Assembly: GCA_028279185.1 (NCBI GenBank)
Contig: JANQSS010000099.1
Span: forward strand, 62,001 to 126,000
Direction of reading: 5' to 3'
From: Saprospiraceae bacterium
Lineage (GTDB): Bacteria > Bacteroidota > Bacteroidia > Chitinophagales > Saprospiraceae
DNA: 64,000 nt
The notes beneath the pieces are model-generated. The model was given only the letters and a program-made list of their open reading frames with translations. It was not told where the DNA came from and did no database searches. Positions 17,168 through 26,961 of this stretch are shown piece by piece. Position numbers and translations under genes: made by a program. How positions within the stretch are numbered: the first letter of the stretch is position 1; the number at the start of each line of letters is the position of its first letter.

Positions 17168-20167
17168 TTACACACTCATCGCATCCTCACCTAAAACTTG
17201 TTTCAGGTTTTTAATCAAATAATCAATATCTTCTTCTTGAATACATAGCGGCGGTTTAATTTTGATGACATTATTCCTTGGGCCATCTACACTCATTAAT
17301 ATACCTCTAGATCGCATTCGATTCACCAAATACCTTGCCTCCCGCGCTGCCGATGTTTTTGTGTTTCTATTTTTAACAAGCTCTATTCCTAAAAATAGTC
17401 CATGTCCTCGAATATCACCAACAATTTGAAATTCATCTTTTAGCTTCTTTAGCTTCGAATACAATAATGCTCCAATTTCCAAAGCATTATTTTGTAATTC
17501 TTCTTTTTCGATTACGTCTAAGACGTTACTTCCAACTGCACAAGAGACTGGGTTTCCACTGAATGTATTAAAATATTCCATACCATTCGCAAAGGCATCA
17601 GCTACAGCGCGTGTTGTGACAACTGCACCTACCGGATGTCCATTCCCAATGGGCTTTCCAAGGGTAACTATATCGGGGACAACATGTTGTAATTCAAATC
17701 CCCAAAAACATTGTCCGACACGACCAAATCCAACTTGTACTTCATCCGCAATACATAATCCACCCGCGGCTCGAACAGCTTTATATATGGTATTTAAATA
17801 ATTATCAGGAAGCACTATTTGACCCGCGCAACTCAGTATCGACTCGCCAATGAATCCACCAACTGCATGACCCTTGTTCGCAAAATAATTTAATGCCTTA
17901 TGTACGTAATGCGCATACTTTTCACCGGCATTTTCTTCACTAGCATGAAGCCCCGCGTAAATATCAGGACATGGAAGAACTTGACAATTTTCAGGAGCAC
18001 CGAAACCACCGACGCCATCAAATTTATAGCTACTGATATCAATTGCCCCTGTGGTATTACCGTGATAGCCAGACTCGAGCACTATCATATTTTTTGAATT
18101 CGTGGCTGCTTCTACCATCCGCAATGCCAATTCATTCGCCTCGCTTCCAGAATTCGTAAAATATACGACGCAAAGTTCGGGAGGAAATTTTCTTAATAAT
18201 TTATCAGCATAATAAGTAATATTATTATGTATATATCGTGTATTTGTATTTAGGACTGCCGCCTGTTCCTGTAAGCATGCTACAATATCCGGATGTTCAT
18301 GACCCACATGTGCAACATTGTTAACCGTATCGAGGTATCTTCGTCCGTCAAGATCAAACAAATACTGTTTATACCCTCTAACGATTTGCAATGGATCTTC
18401 ATATGAAACACTTAAATTTTGACCTAATAATTTCTTACGTAATTTTAATAAGTTGCTTTGGTCAATCTGATTATTTGATTTAATATCAAAGTCGAAAAAA
18501 CATGTAGGATCGGGGCAAATGGCCTGATATGCTTCTGCATTTCGCGGGAATGACACACCGGGAAAATCCTCTCTATTTCCAAGCATATCGAGTATTATCT
18601 GGATATGCACATGTGGCGGCCATGCGCCATTTTCTTTTGTGTCTCCTATTTCGCCAATCTTATCTCCTCCCCCTACTTCATCACCGGTACACCAATGTTG
18701 AATCGATGTCCATCGCAAGTGACCATATAATGTATAAAAAGTCAATTCAGGTGTTACTTTGTGCTCAAGTATTAACGTGGGGCCATAATTTTTATACCCC
18801 CTATTATTTGCTACTGAGCACACCACCCCTTTTAATGGTGCATATACAGCCGTACCCGATTGATTCCACACATCCATACCAAGGTGGACCGTCCTCCATT
18901 CCTGGCCGTTGTTTCCTTCAAGTGCATATTCTTCAGTCGTATAAATCGGTCTAACTTCTCCGTAACCACCTATTGCCACATCACACTTATTGTCCTCTAA
19001 TAATCTATTTATTCGCCTCTCGAACAAATTAACATCTAAATAATTAATAGAATTACCGAGTTGTGTACTTCCAACACTCAAGTCCAACGAAAGCGTTCTG
19101 GAGCGATCCAACGACATTATTGCATGTAAATTCGGCCCACTTGCAATCCAATCCTCAAAGCGAATCTTTGGCAATATTTTGAATCCACAATCAGTACGAA
19201 ATACATATCGGATAAAATTTGATGGAATTTCTATCAATTTATTTAATACATTCCATGCGTCCGTTTCACTAATTGTTAAATATTTGTTTTCCGGAAAATG
19301 TCTTTTATTATATGCGGCTGATGTCACCGTAATTAACAAGCGAGCAGTAATAAGTGAAGGCAGAACATCAATTTCATTTTCTTCAATTGGAAATACTTCA
19401 TGAAAACCACGAACTACATCACGTATTGCCGATAGTGGATCATGGCAACCCATCCCGGCATAAGCACAGGCAATAGCCAATTCGTTGATCGTCTCACAAT
19501 ATAAGATATCACCAAAATCAATCAATCCTGTAATGCCAGGATCAATGGAATCAGTTGAAATGATAATATTTTGTTCATGGGCGTCATTGTAATTGATGCT
19601 CTTGCGCAACTGGGATAATACTGGTAGGGTGTTTTTTTCGAAATCTTCCCAGATCTCATTCGCCAAGACTTGTTCCTCCTTCGATAAATAAGAAAGAAAA
19701 GCGCGAGAATCGAGTGTATTACTAGGATTCCACTTATACTTAAAATGTAGTGATGCACGCTCAAAATTTTGAAGATATTTTGATAGATTACCACATAAGC
19801 GTCCCCATTCTTTCAACAAGCGCGAAGATCGTGGATTGGCACTTTTCATTAATCGGCCAGGCACATATTTTTGAAGACGCAGTGTCCAACCTTCACGTAA
19901 AAGGATAAAACCCTGCCCATTTAATGAGGTGATCGATTCTGGAAGCGTGTATGGGAATTTGTTTTCTACCAAATACTCAACACAAGCAAGTTGCGCAGCA
20001 ATAATTTCTGGTTTCACTGGCGAACTTAATTTACATACACAAAGACCTTTGTCATCTTGTGGTTTAAATAAATAATTATCATCAGATTCGCCAGGCAACT
20101 TCAACAATTCCCCAGTAAGATTGTAATTAAGCTTTATGAATTCGCTTACTTCCTGTATGCTAAACAT
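17168..20167 (-). CDS. Fusion of APH-like kinase, M23 peptidase-like domain and class III aminotransferase/phospholyase
   Basis: A 999-residue three-domain protein. Residues about 1-330 are an aminoglycoside-phosphotransferase-like kinase with the Brenner-type loop NYNDAHEQN (Asp195) and IDFGD. Residues about 380-560 are an M23 metallopeptidase domain with HxxxD (His428, Asp432) and HxH (His519, His521). Residues about 590-999 are a class III PLP aminotransferase with GSEANELA, IADEVQVGFGR and TLGKPIGNG (Lys838). Relatives split into separate animal enzymes are hydroxylysine kinase and the phosphoethanolamine/phosphohydroxylysine phospholyases, so kinase followed by phospholyase is a reasonable model: phosphorylate an amino alcohol, then eliminate phosphate. 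The role of the peptidase domain is unclear. The histidine usual in the kinase HxD is Tyr193 here. No signal peptide, so cytoplasmic. Confidence 0.85.
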   Translation of the reverse strand: MFSIQEVSEFIKLNYNLTGELLKLPGESDDNYLFKPQDDKGLCVCKLSSPVKPEIIAAQLACVEYLVENKFPYTLPESITSLNGQGFILLREGWTLRLQKYVPGRLMKSANPRSSRLLKEWGRLCGNLSKYLQNFERASLHFKYKWNPSNTLDSRAFLSYLSKEEQVLANEIWEDFEKNTLPVLSQLRKSINYNDAHEQNIIISTDSIDPGITGLIDFGDILYCETINELAIACAYAGMGCHDPLSAIRDVVRGFHEVFPIEENEIDVLPSLITARLLITVTSAAYNKRHFPENKYLTISETDAWNVLNKLIEIPSNFIRYVFRTDCGFKILPKIRFEDWIASGPNLHAIMSLDRSRTLSLDLSVGSTQLGNSINYLDVNLFERRINRLLEDNKCDVAIGGYGEVRPIYTTEEYALEGNNGQEWRTVHLGMDVWNQSGTAVYAPLKGVVCSVANNRGYKNYGPTLILEHKVTPELTFYTLYGHLRWTSIQHWCTGDEVGGGDKIGEIGDTKENGAWPPHVHIQIILDMLGNREDFPGVSFPRNAEAYQAICPDPTCFFDFDIKSNNQIDQSNLLKLRKKLLGQNLSVSYEDPLQIVRGYKQYLFDLDGRRYLDTVNNVAHVGHEHPDIVACLQEQAAVLNTNTRYIHNNITYYADKLLRKFPPELCVVYFTNSGSEANELALRMVEAATNSKNMIVLESGYHGNTTGAIDISSYKFDGVGGFGAPENCQVLPCPDIYAGLHASEENAGEKYAHYVHKALNYFANKGHAVGGFIGESILSCAGQIVLPDNYLNTIYKAVRAAGGLCIADEVQVGFGRVGQCFWGFELQHVVPDIVTLGKPIGNGHPVGAVVTTRAVADAFANGMEYFNTFSGNPVSCAVGSNVLDVIEKEELQNNALEIGALLYSKLKKLKDEFQIVGDIRGHGLFLGIELVKNRNTKTSAAREARYLVNRMRSRGILMSVDGPRNNVIKIKPPLCIQEEDIDYLIKNLKQVLGEDAMSV

Positions 20168-20229
20168 AGTTCATTTTATCACCTCAGTTACCAAATCGTG
20201 ATAAATCTACATAATCAAGATCATTTAAG

Positions 20230-20763
20230 ATGACGAAGACAGATTCCTTTACTATACGAAATGCACATGAGGACGAGTTCGCCTCTATTGGCAAGCTACT
20301 CGTATCTGTTTATACTCGACTTGACGGATTTCCTACTATCAATGAGCAACCAAAGTATTATTCAATGTTGGCCAACATCGGTGACATCACCCGATTTCCA
20401 GGTGTTGAAATTCTCGTTGCCGTTACAGAGTCACATCACATAGCGGGAGCTGTAGTTTACTTCGGAGACATGCAGTACTATGGTTCAGGTGGTGCAGCGA
20501 CAAAAGAACGAAATGCGGCGGGATTTCGATTGCTAGGTGTAAGGCCAGAAAATCGCGGGCTTGGAATTGGAAAAGCCCTGTCAGAAGCTTGTATAGAAAA
20601 GGCTAGACTCGGACATGTCAATCAAGTCATTATTCATTCAACACAAGCCATGCGTGTCGCTTGGAAAATGTATTGGCGGCTTGGCTTCCGTCGATCGACA
20701 GACCTCGATTTTATGCAGGAAGATTTAGCGGTTTATGGTTTTCGTTTAGATTTAAATGAGTAA
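20230..20763 (+). CDS. GNAT family N-acetyltransferase
   Basis: A 177-residue acetyltransferase. The acetyl-CoA pyrophosphate-binding motif A is clear (VRPENRGLGIGKALSEACIE, RxxRGxGxG), followed by the family's closing strand AWKMYWRLGFRRSTD. It is encoded divergently from the kinase/phospholyase fusion with a 62-bp gap, so the two may share a regulatory region and pathway; this is inference. Substrate unknown. Confidence 0.85.
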   Translation: MTKTDSFTIRNAHEDEFASIGKLLVSVYTRLDGFPTINEQPKYYSMLANIGDITRFPGVEILVAVTESHHIAGAVVYFGDMQYYGSGGAATKERNAAGFRLLGVRPENRGLGIGKALSEACIEKARLGHVNQVIIHSTQAMRVAWKMYWRLGFRRSTDLDFMQEDLAVYGFRLDLNE

Positions 20764-20931
20764 ATAATTTGATTGGTGATTATTGCCAAACAAGCCCACT
20801 TTAGTAAATACTAGCGGTTACAACTTTGACCTTTTATCCTATGTGATTTTTTCAATAGCCTTATTACATCAATTTATACGTTGATCTCATTTCATCCTCC
20901 TTGAATGCCATTGGAGTCTTACATTTACCGA

Positions 20932-21801
20932 ATGTCTTCGTTAGGAATCATTGTCCTTCACTGGAACAACCGACACGATGTTGAACGTTTACTTTCAACT
21001 ATCCGCAACTGGGAATTGTCCGATGCTGAATTGTATCTAGTTGACAATAGTCGGGACTTCACTTGGACGAATGACAGCGGCTTTTTCAATTGGTTGACGC
21101 CAGATGAAAACTTAGGATTTGCCGGCGGTTGTAATTTGGGCATTACAAAGGCCCTTGAAGACGGATGTACGTCTTTTATGCTCTTGAATGCTGATATTAT
21201 TATCAGTGCTGAAAATATTATTGAACTACGGCAATATTTACAACGTGAACATTTGGCGGTTACGGCTCCGGTCTTAAAAGAAAAAAAGCAAGGCAACGTC
21301 TATTTTCATTATGGAGGAAGGCATCCGCTTAAATACGATCAAACCAGAATAATTAGCCACCAACCGAATGGCTCCTCGATTCAACCTGACTATCTACCTG
21401 GCACCGTTTTGCTCATTGCGAAAGCTGCATGGGAAGCAAATGGACCGTTCGATGAGGAATATTTTTTTAGCGGAGAAGTCGCAGACTGGTTTCTTCGATT
21501 ACATTCACTAGACTTGAAATATCAAATTCACCCGGATGTAATTGTCGAACATCAACAAGACTTGAATTCATCTTATCGTCAAGAAAACTATGTATATTAT
21601 ACCTTGCGAAACCGCTTCTTATTTATTAAAAAGTTTGGAGATGATGAATCGATCAGTTTGATAAAAAAATGGACTAAGAAGTTGCGCCGTCAATTAATTG
21701 GCACCGTATTTACTATGGACTTCGGCCGATATAAAACAATAAAACGGGCGCTTCGTGATGGCCGCGCCGGTAGTTTTGGTAGATCTATTTATTACAAATA
21801 A
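20932..21801 (+). CDS. GT2 family glycosyltransferase (rhamnosyltransferase-like)
   Basis: A 289-residue enzyme with LGIIVLHWNNRHDVERLL, LYLVDNS, ENLGFAGGCNLGI, the metal-binding FMLLNADIII, the PGTVLLIAK segment, and FDEEYFFSGEVADWFLRL with VEHQ as the distal catalytic region. This pattern is typical of rhamnosyl- and related transferases that build polysaccharides. The frame is open from ATG 20905; I favour ATG 20932 because GIIVLHW should lie close to the N-terminus. A second glycosyltransferase gene follows after eight bases. Confidence 0.82.
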   Translation: MSSLGIIVLHWNNRHDVERLLSTIRNWELSDAELYLVDNSRDFTWTNDSGFFNWLTPDENLGFAGGCNLGITKALEDGCTSFMLLNADIIISAENIIELRQYLQREHLAVTAPVLKEKKQGNVYFHYGGRHPLKYDQTRIISHQPNGSSIQPDYLPGTVLLIAKAAWEANGPFDEEYFFSGEVADWFLRLHSLDLKYQIHPDVIVEHQQDLNSSYRQENYVYYTLRNRFLFIKKFGDDESISLIKKWTKKLRRQLIGTVFTMDFGRYKTIKRALRDGRAGSFGRSIYYK

Positions 21802-21809
21802 CCATAGAA

Positions 21810-22802
21810 TTGAAAATTGCCTACATAACGAATGTTCCTGTCCCTGAAAAATCGACCACGGATGCGCATTTTCAAGAACTACAACTATTGAAGGATACGT
21901 TTGGTGGAGATATCATCTCGGCTTTTCCGTTTTCCAAGCCCAACAGCCTAATTCCAAGATCATTGTACGGCATGAATAATGCGCGAGAATTGAAGCGGCA
22001 GGCTAAGTCAGCTGATTTAATACATGTGTTCTCACCTGTTTACTATCCCTATCGCTATCTTAAACATTTTAGGCATAATCGACTCATATATTCGACGTTG
22101 ACTCCTGTGTATAATCCCACACCTTATCCATCGATTGATTCCTTCATTGTATATGACGAAAAGTCGAAGCGTTTGTTTGAAAAAAAAGGCGTTAAAAATG
22201 TCCATACATCTCCGCCATATGTTGACTTTGAAAAGACCTTAAGCGATTCCCCAAAAAAACCCTTCGTACTGTTAATGGCTTCCGCGCCCTGGGAATTACC
22301 ACAATTTGAATCGAAAGGCATTTATTTACTATTGGAGGCTTTGGAGCAAATACCTTCTCTCAAAATAATTTTTATTTGGCGAAATATATTAGCCGATAAA
22401 ATGCAAGAAATTATTTTTGAATCTAAATTCAGTGATCGAATAGAATTTATAAATGAAAACGTCAACATCGTCGACTATTTGCATCGATGCAATGCCGTCA
22501 TTCTTCTTGCCAAATATGCTTCCCTTGTAAAATCTTATCCGCATTCTCTAATGGAAGGGCTATTGGCAGGAAAACCTGTCATCACAACTTCTGCAGTACC
22601 CATGAGTACGTACATTACAAAAAATAACTATGGCGTCGTATTAAATGACTTTTCTACCGAGGTATTGGTTCAGGAAATTACCAGCCTAATTGAAAACTAT
22701 GAAGAAATTCGAAAAAACGTCCAGCTGCTTGACCCTGATTCTTTTAGCAAACAAAACTTCCTTTCGTTTTATACTACATTGTACAATATTACTCTTAAAT
22801 AA
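21810..22802 (+). CDS. GT4-like glycosyltransferase
   Basis: A 330-residue GT-B type enzyme. The N-terminal half carries MKIAYITNVPVPEKSTTDAH and ADLIHVFSP; the C-terminal half carries MASAPWE, IIFIWRN, NIVDYLHRCNAVILL and HSLMEGLLAGKPVITT, the donor-binding E-rich segment of GT4. The start is TTG, eight bases after the previous stop; no better start precedes the conserved N-terminal strand. It likely acts with its upstream neighbour in polysaccharide or glycolipid assembly. Confidence 0.78.
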   Translation: MKIAYITNVPVPEKSTTDAHFQELQLLKDTFGGDIISAFPFSKPNSLIPRSLYGMNNARELKRQAKSADLIHVFSPVYYPYRYLKHFRHNRLIYSTLTPVYNPTPYPSIDSFIVYDEKSKRLFEKKGVKNVHTSPPYVDFEKTLSDSPKKPFVLLMASAPWELPQFESKGIYLLLEALEQIPSLKIIFIWRNILADKMQEIIFESKFSDRIEFINENVNIVDYLHRCNAVILLAKYASLVKSYPHSLMEGLLAGKPVITTSAVPMSTYITKNNYGVVLNDFSTEVLVQEITSLIENYEEIRKNVQLLDPDSFSKQNFLSFYTTLYNITLK

Positions 22803-22990
22803 ATGCCGGGAATTACAAAATACATACCAAATACTCGATGAAATTATATGTGTTTTACAGGAGCACTGCATGCTCGAACACTAGTCTCTTCGAGGCATTC
22901 TTCAGTTAGATATTTTCATTCGGTAACATCCCAAAAATTCATTATCTTAGCGCTGATAGAACTACCTTAAAACACTCTAAACTTAGTAAG

Positions 22991-25072
22991 ATGAAGAACA
23001 CACTCATTTTGGCTCTGTCCATATCCGTACACATGACGATTTTCTCGCAATGTAAATTAAACTATGATGCATTGACATTAATCCATAACGATGAGTTTAA
23101 TTCTGCGGAAGAGTTATTTGAACGCTGGGCTCACAGACCTAATAATGGCAGACCGGTAATCTTCGAACACGACCCAGATATGATATCAGTTGAGGATGGA
23201 AAATTAATTTTAAGAGGAGAACCAACTGGAAGTACCACTTGGCCGCTGTATAGAACAGGCTCGGTTCGGACAATAGACTATTACCCTGATGGAAATTTCG
23301 AAGACTCTGATAATATGATTTACGTTGAGGCGAAAGTTAAAATGCCACAAGGACAAGGAATAGTACCCGCATTTTGGGCAAGTACTGTTGGATTTGAGAT
23401 CGATGTTTTCGAATATAATGATAATGGTGTTGAATTGTTTGGCCAAAATGTTATAAAAGACCCTGGTACACCTGAAAGCGAGGTTTGTGGAAGAATATGG
23501 AGAGACGCTGCAGGTGAATTATTCTGCCATAATCTTTCCGATGAATTTCATCGTTTCGGGGTTGCCTGGAAGCCGAGAACATCAAATTCTCAGGTTACGG
23601 ATGTCACCTTCTTTCTGGATGGAAGAGAACTTTGGACTCAAACTGTTCACCAAATTCCCATTAACTCTGGCATGGGGATAAACTTGACGAATCAATTTGA
23701 TGCTCATGTGCCATTTGATCTTGAAAGCAATGAGTTTGTAATTGAGTATGTGCGAATCTATGAGGTTGAAGATGACAACTTGCTTAAACTTGAAGAACCG
23801 ATAATCGGGGGGAATAAGCACTGTCATGAAAGAGGTTTTTCCATGGTGGCAACTCGTACGAATCAAGTTTTCTTTCGTCATGGGGATTTTGTTGGTATGT
23901 ATTACAAATCAAACCAAAACTATACTTATCAATTTGTTCACTTAACTAATAATTTTGATATATCTGAAAGAGTTACCGGTGACATCACATCTAGAACCGA
24001 GACTGGCGAAGTCGTGTATCGTGGATACGGAAATCAGTTACATAGATATTATTATCAAAACTCGGGTTGGCAACATGATATTATTTCCACTAATACGGTG
24101 TCTTTTGAAATGGGTAGTATTTCTATGGAAAAATGTGACAACATTTATTTTAAAAATTCGACTCACGATATTATATTATTGGAGGCAGACCAATTCGGAG
24201 GTTATACTGAAACTAATTTAACCAACCACCTGCCTTTTAATTATAAGGCCAAAAACGATTTAAGTTCAGGGCATCGTACATTGTACTATAAAGGACAAGA
24301 CAATTTCTTACAAGCTGTGTATTTTGATTTCAGTACAAATACTTGGAAACATCAAAATATAATAAACCAATTTGGAGAGAAAATTAGAATTCGAGAAGAT
24401 GCTGGATCCTTAGAGTTAGATCGAAAAACCAATAGGATCTACTTTGTAGAACTAGATGGAAATATTTCATACGTTGTTTTTGTACCTGGAAGTGGATATG
24501 AACAATATCCGGTGTTAACTAATAACTTTGGTTCATCTCCTACAAGAATTACTGTGGCTAGAGACGAAGACAACGCTATTGTATTTCATAATAGTCTGAC
24601 AAATGAAATTGAAATCGTACTTGAGGACCAGATTTCAGGCACATGGGATCTCAAAGCAACTGGTGTATATTCTGCAGGATCAAACACGATATTTGGAGTA
24701 AACAATATGATACTATATAGGGATATTTCAACTGGCAATTTGAAAAACATGCTGTGGAAGCCATGTTCATCTTATGATAACTGTTCACTTCAGGCTCCAT
24801 TTGAACGTAAAACAAAACCAAACACCCACCCTACGGTTAAGTTATACCCAAACCCAGTGGTTGATGAATTAGTTATAAAAGGACAGAATCTTACTGGCGC
24901 TGCGACTATTAGCATTCATAATAGTGTTGGACAGCTCGTATTGGAACAGAGGGTGCATAATTTTATTGAAGATAGAATTGATATTCAGGAGTTAACACGT
25001 GGCTTATATCTACTACACATTGAATTCGATAATGGTATTGTAGAAAAAGATATGAAGTTTATTAAAATGTAA
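22991..25072 (+). CDS. Secreted GH16 family glycosidase with T9SS sorting domain
   Basis: A 693-residue secreted protein. A signal peptide (about residues 1-20) precedes a GH16 catalytic domain (about 25-262) with the retaining-enzyme motif EIDVFE (Glu136, Asp138, Glu141), the signature of laminarinases, agarases and related beta-glucan or galactan hydrolases. A middle region (about 270-600) has repeated beta-strand units (VFFRHGDFVGMYYKSN, YYKGQDNFLQAVYFD) suggesting a propeller or lectin-like domain. The last 75 residues (VKLYPNPVVDELVIKG to KDMKFIKM) form a type IX secretion sorting domain. A metallophosphoesterase-like lipoprotein gene follows 53 bp downstream. Exact polysaccharide not determinable. 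Confidence 0.85.
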   Translation: MKNTLILALSISVHMTIFSQCKLNYDALTLIHNDEFNSAEELFERWAHRPNNGRPVIFEHDPDMISVEDGKLILRGEPTGSTTWPLYRTGSVRTIDYYPDGNFEDSDNMIYVEAKVKMPQGQGIVPAFWASTVGFEIDVFEYNDNGVELFGQNVIKDPGTPESEVCGRIWRDAAGELFCHNLSDEFHRFGVAWKPRTSNSQVTDVTFFLDGRELWTQTVHQIPINSGMGINLTNQFDAHVPFDLESNEFVIEYVRIYEVEDDNLLKLEEPIIGGNKHCHERGFSMVATRTNQVFFRHGDFVGMYYKSNQNYTYQFVHLTNNFDISERVTGDITSRTETGEVVYRGYGNQLHRYYYQNSGWQHDIISTNTVSFEMGSISMEKCDNIYFKNSTHDIILLEADQFGGYTETNLTNHLPFNYKAKNDLSSGHRTLYYKGQDNFLQAVYFDFSTNTWKHQNIINQFGEKIRIREDAGSLELDRKTNRIYFVELDGNISYVVFVPGSGYEQYPVLTNNFGSSPTRITVARDEDNAIVFHNSLTNEIEIVLEDQISGTWDLKATGVYSAGSNTIFGVNNMILYRDISTGNLKNMLWKPCSSYDNCSLQAPFERKTKPNTHPTVKLYPNPVVDELVIKGQNLTGAATISIHNSVGQLVLEQRVHNFIEDRIDIQELTRGLYLLHIEFDNGIVEKDMKFIKM

Positions 25073-25125
25073 GTTGGTTCAACAACAAACCTCCGTCAAA
25101 ATAAGATGATAAAGCTTCAAAATTA

Positions 25126-25986
25126 ATGAGAAGAGTAAATCCCCTTGGATTGTTTAAAGTACTATTCCATATTGGTTTAATAATACATTTATTTGGTTGC
25201 CAGCCGTCAAAGGATCAAGATTTTTCCTTTTTTGTTGCAGGGCATGTATATGGAACTCCGGGTGTGGATAATGATGGAGTACACCCCCCTTTTGCGGAGT
25301 ATTTGAACAAAATGGGAAATGATAGTCAGTTTTCTTTCGGTGTCTTCACAGGAGACATCGTGAAAGATGCAACTTCTGATGATTGGGACGAAATAGATTT
25401 GCAGATAAAAGAACTATTTAAAAAACCGGTTTATTTTGCAGTCGGTAATCATGATGTAGTAAATCGCGAACTATATGAGTCCAGGTATGGCCAGTCCTAT
25501 TTCTATCATAAGTTTAACAACAATCTATTTTTGTTCTTTGATGGAAACTTAGATCACTGGAATATAAGCGGGAGTCAATTGACCATGCTAAAAGAAGCAC
25601 TTGAAAATCTCGAAGACATTGATAATATATTTATTTTCGTTCATCAAGTCATTTGGTGGCGGTGGGACAACAAGTATAGTGTTCTAAAATTTAATTCAGA
25701 AGATGGCTTCAAAGCATTTCCAAATTATTGGGACCAAATACATCCTTTATTGGATAACTTGAAAATACCTGTTTTTATATTTAGTGGTGATATTGGAGCC
25801 GCAAGTTGGTCGAGTGATTTTATGTATGACAAAGTTGGGAACGTTCATTTAATTGCTAGTGGTATGGGCGAAAATAATGGTGATAATTTCGTAGAGGTAG
25901 AAGTGAACAAAAATGATGTTCTGCTACAAATTCGATTTCTGTCCGATGGATCTTCAATCCTTTTGGACACCTTCATTGTTCAATAG
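25126..25986 (+). CDS. Atypical calcineurin-like metallophosphoesterase lipoprotein
   Basis: A 286-residue protein with a lipoprotein signal ending HLFGC. It shows VAGHVYG where the canonical DxH would be, TGDIV near residue 82, GNHD near 109, FVHQVIW near 170, and SGDIGAASWS in place of the terminal GHxH. These are the same departures as in the protein at 1182-2117, so the two form one subfamily in this genome. Both lie beside polysaccharide or surface genes. Enzyme activity and substrate are unknown. Confidence 0.65.
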   Translation: MRRVNPLGLFKVLFHIGLIIHLFGCQPSKDQDFSFFVAGHVYGTPGVDNDGVHPPFAEYLNKMGNDSQFSFGVFTGDIVKDATSDDWDEIDLQIKELFKKPVYFAVGNHDVVNRELYESRYGQSYFYHKFNNNLFLFFDGNLDHWNISGSQLTMLKEALENLEDIDNIFIFVHQVIWWRWDNKYSVLKFNSEDGFKAFPNYWDQIHPLLDNLKIPVFIFSGDIGAASWSSDFMYDKVGNVHLIASGMGENNGDNFVEVEVNKNDVLLQIRFLSDGSSILLDTFIVQ

Positions 25987-26084
25987 CAGTCAAATTTCAA
26001 AGTAAAGGACCCCACCTTATCATACATAAAATCACTCGACCAACATAATTAATCGTAACATCTCGATAATGTATATTTACATGT

Positions 26085-26507
26085 ATGAAAGAAGATGCCG
26101 ACTACCAATTTCTTGGAAAATACTTGGGGGGCTTACGCACCTATACATTGCATAAGCGCAGCGGTGATACATTACGTACGGACGCGCCGGTAGATAACCA
26201 AGGTGAGGGGCAACATTTTTCCCCTACAGATTTATTAGCCAATGCCTTGGGAACCTGCATAGTAACTATCATGGGCATAAAGGCAAAGGCCGAAAAAATC
26301 AATATTGACGGAACTACATTTGATATAAAAAAACTAATGGCTTCTAACCCCAGACGTATAGCAGAAGTGCATATTCGTATTTTTATGCCAAATAGCGACT
26401 ACTCCGAACGAGAGCGAAAAACACTAGAACGCGCAGCTCATCACTGCCCCGTAGCGAATAGTTTGCATCCAGACGTGAAGGAAGTCATAGAATTTCATTG
26501 GACGTAA
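26085..26507 (+). CDS. OsmC family peroxiredoxin-like protein
   Basis: A 140-residue OsmC/Ohr-fold protein. The two redox cysteines are in LGTCIVTIMG (central helix) and HHCPVANSL, matching the family's peroxide-reducing pair. It probably reduces organic hydroperoxides in the cytoplasm, but whether it is OsmC, Ohr or a YhfA-like branch cannot be decided by eye. It stands alone with gaps on both sides. TATATTTA, close to a -7 element, lies just before the start. Confidence 0.85.
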   Translation: MKEDADYQFLGKYLGGLRTYTLHKRSGDTLRTDAPVDNQGEGQHFSPTDLLANALGTCIVTIMGIKAKAEKINIDGTTFDIKKLMASNPRRIAEVHIRIFMPNSDYSERERKTLERAAHHCPVANSLHPDVKEVIEFHWT

Positions 26508-26961
26508 CATGTGGTAATGTGGTAATTGGAACATTAGAAATATAAAATCCTCAACCCTGGGGGTTTCATGAATTAATTCTTCATGCAACTGAACGCTCAT
26601 TGTGTCGTTTCACTCTCCTGGATTCATAAGCGTAACGCAGGGTTTTTACATGCAACTTGAAAACATTGCTTCTCTTTACGATTCTAAAATCGCCAATCGA
26701 TGTTCCTTGTTCTCCAATCAAACTCAATTTTTGCCTTTCATGATTATTCCTCATGTTGCCAAAAGAATGAGAAATTGTAGCATAAATAAAAAGAGGTAGG
26801 TTATAAAAAACGCATCGTCCCAGATGAATTAAAAACAATCAATCTATAATCTTCAAACCCCTGTATTCTTGTGCATTTTGACCCTCTATTTGATGAACTT
26901 TTCTGTCTGCCGCTTTTTCTATCTTTGTCGACCCTATTCTGCAACTTAAAAGCTTTGATTT
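26508..26961. other. Intergenic region upstream of aconitase
   Basis: This 454-bp gap contains no convincing gene; frames of 65-85 codons on both strands show no family features. Just past osmC are two small stem-loops, AACCC-TGG-GGGTT (26553-26565) and CATGAA-TTAATTC-TTCATG (26567-26585), candidates for transcript ends. At its right end is the aconitase promoter element listed separately. Confidence 0.5.
26920..26927 (+). promoter_or_regulatory. -7 promoter element for aconitase
   Basis: TATCTTTG is a perfect match to the Bacteroidota -7 consensus TAnnTTTG, 34 bases before the aconitase ATG. A TTTG lies 27 bases upstream, longer than the usual spacing, so the -33 element is uncertain. Confidence 0.5.

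Noticed and set aside
16701-17214. Several 60-100 codon frames on both strands of the 487-bp gap
   Set aside because: No ribosome-binding sites, no recognisable motifs, and they overlap each other and the next gene's end.
18529-18954. 141-codon plus-strand frame inside the kinase/peptidase/aminotransferase gene
   Set aside because: Antisense to conserved M23 motifs, no ribosome site or homologous features.
26581-26838. 85-codon minus-strand frame upstream of aconitase
   Set aside because: Basic, low-similarity product; overlaps an equally open plus-strand frame; no neighbour logic.
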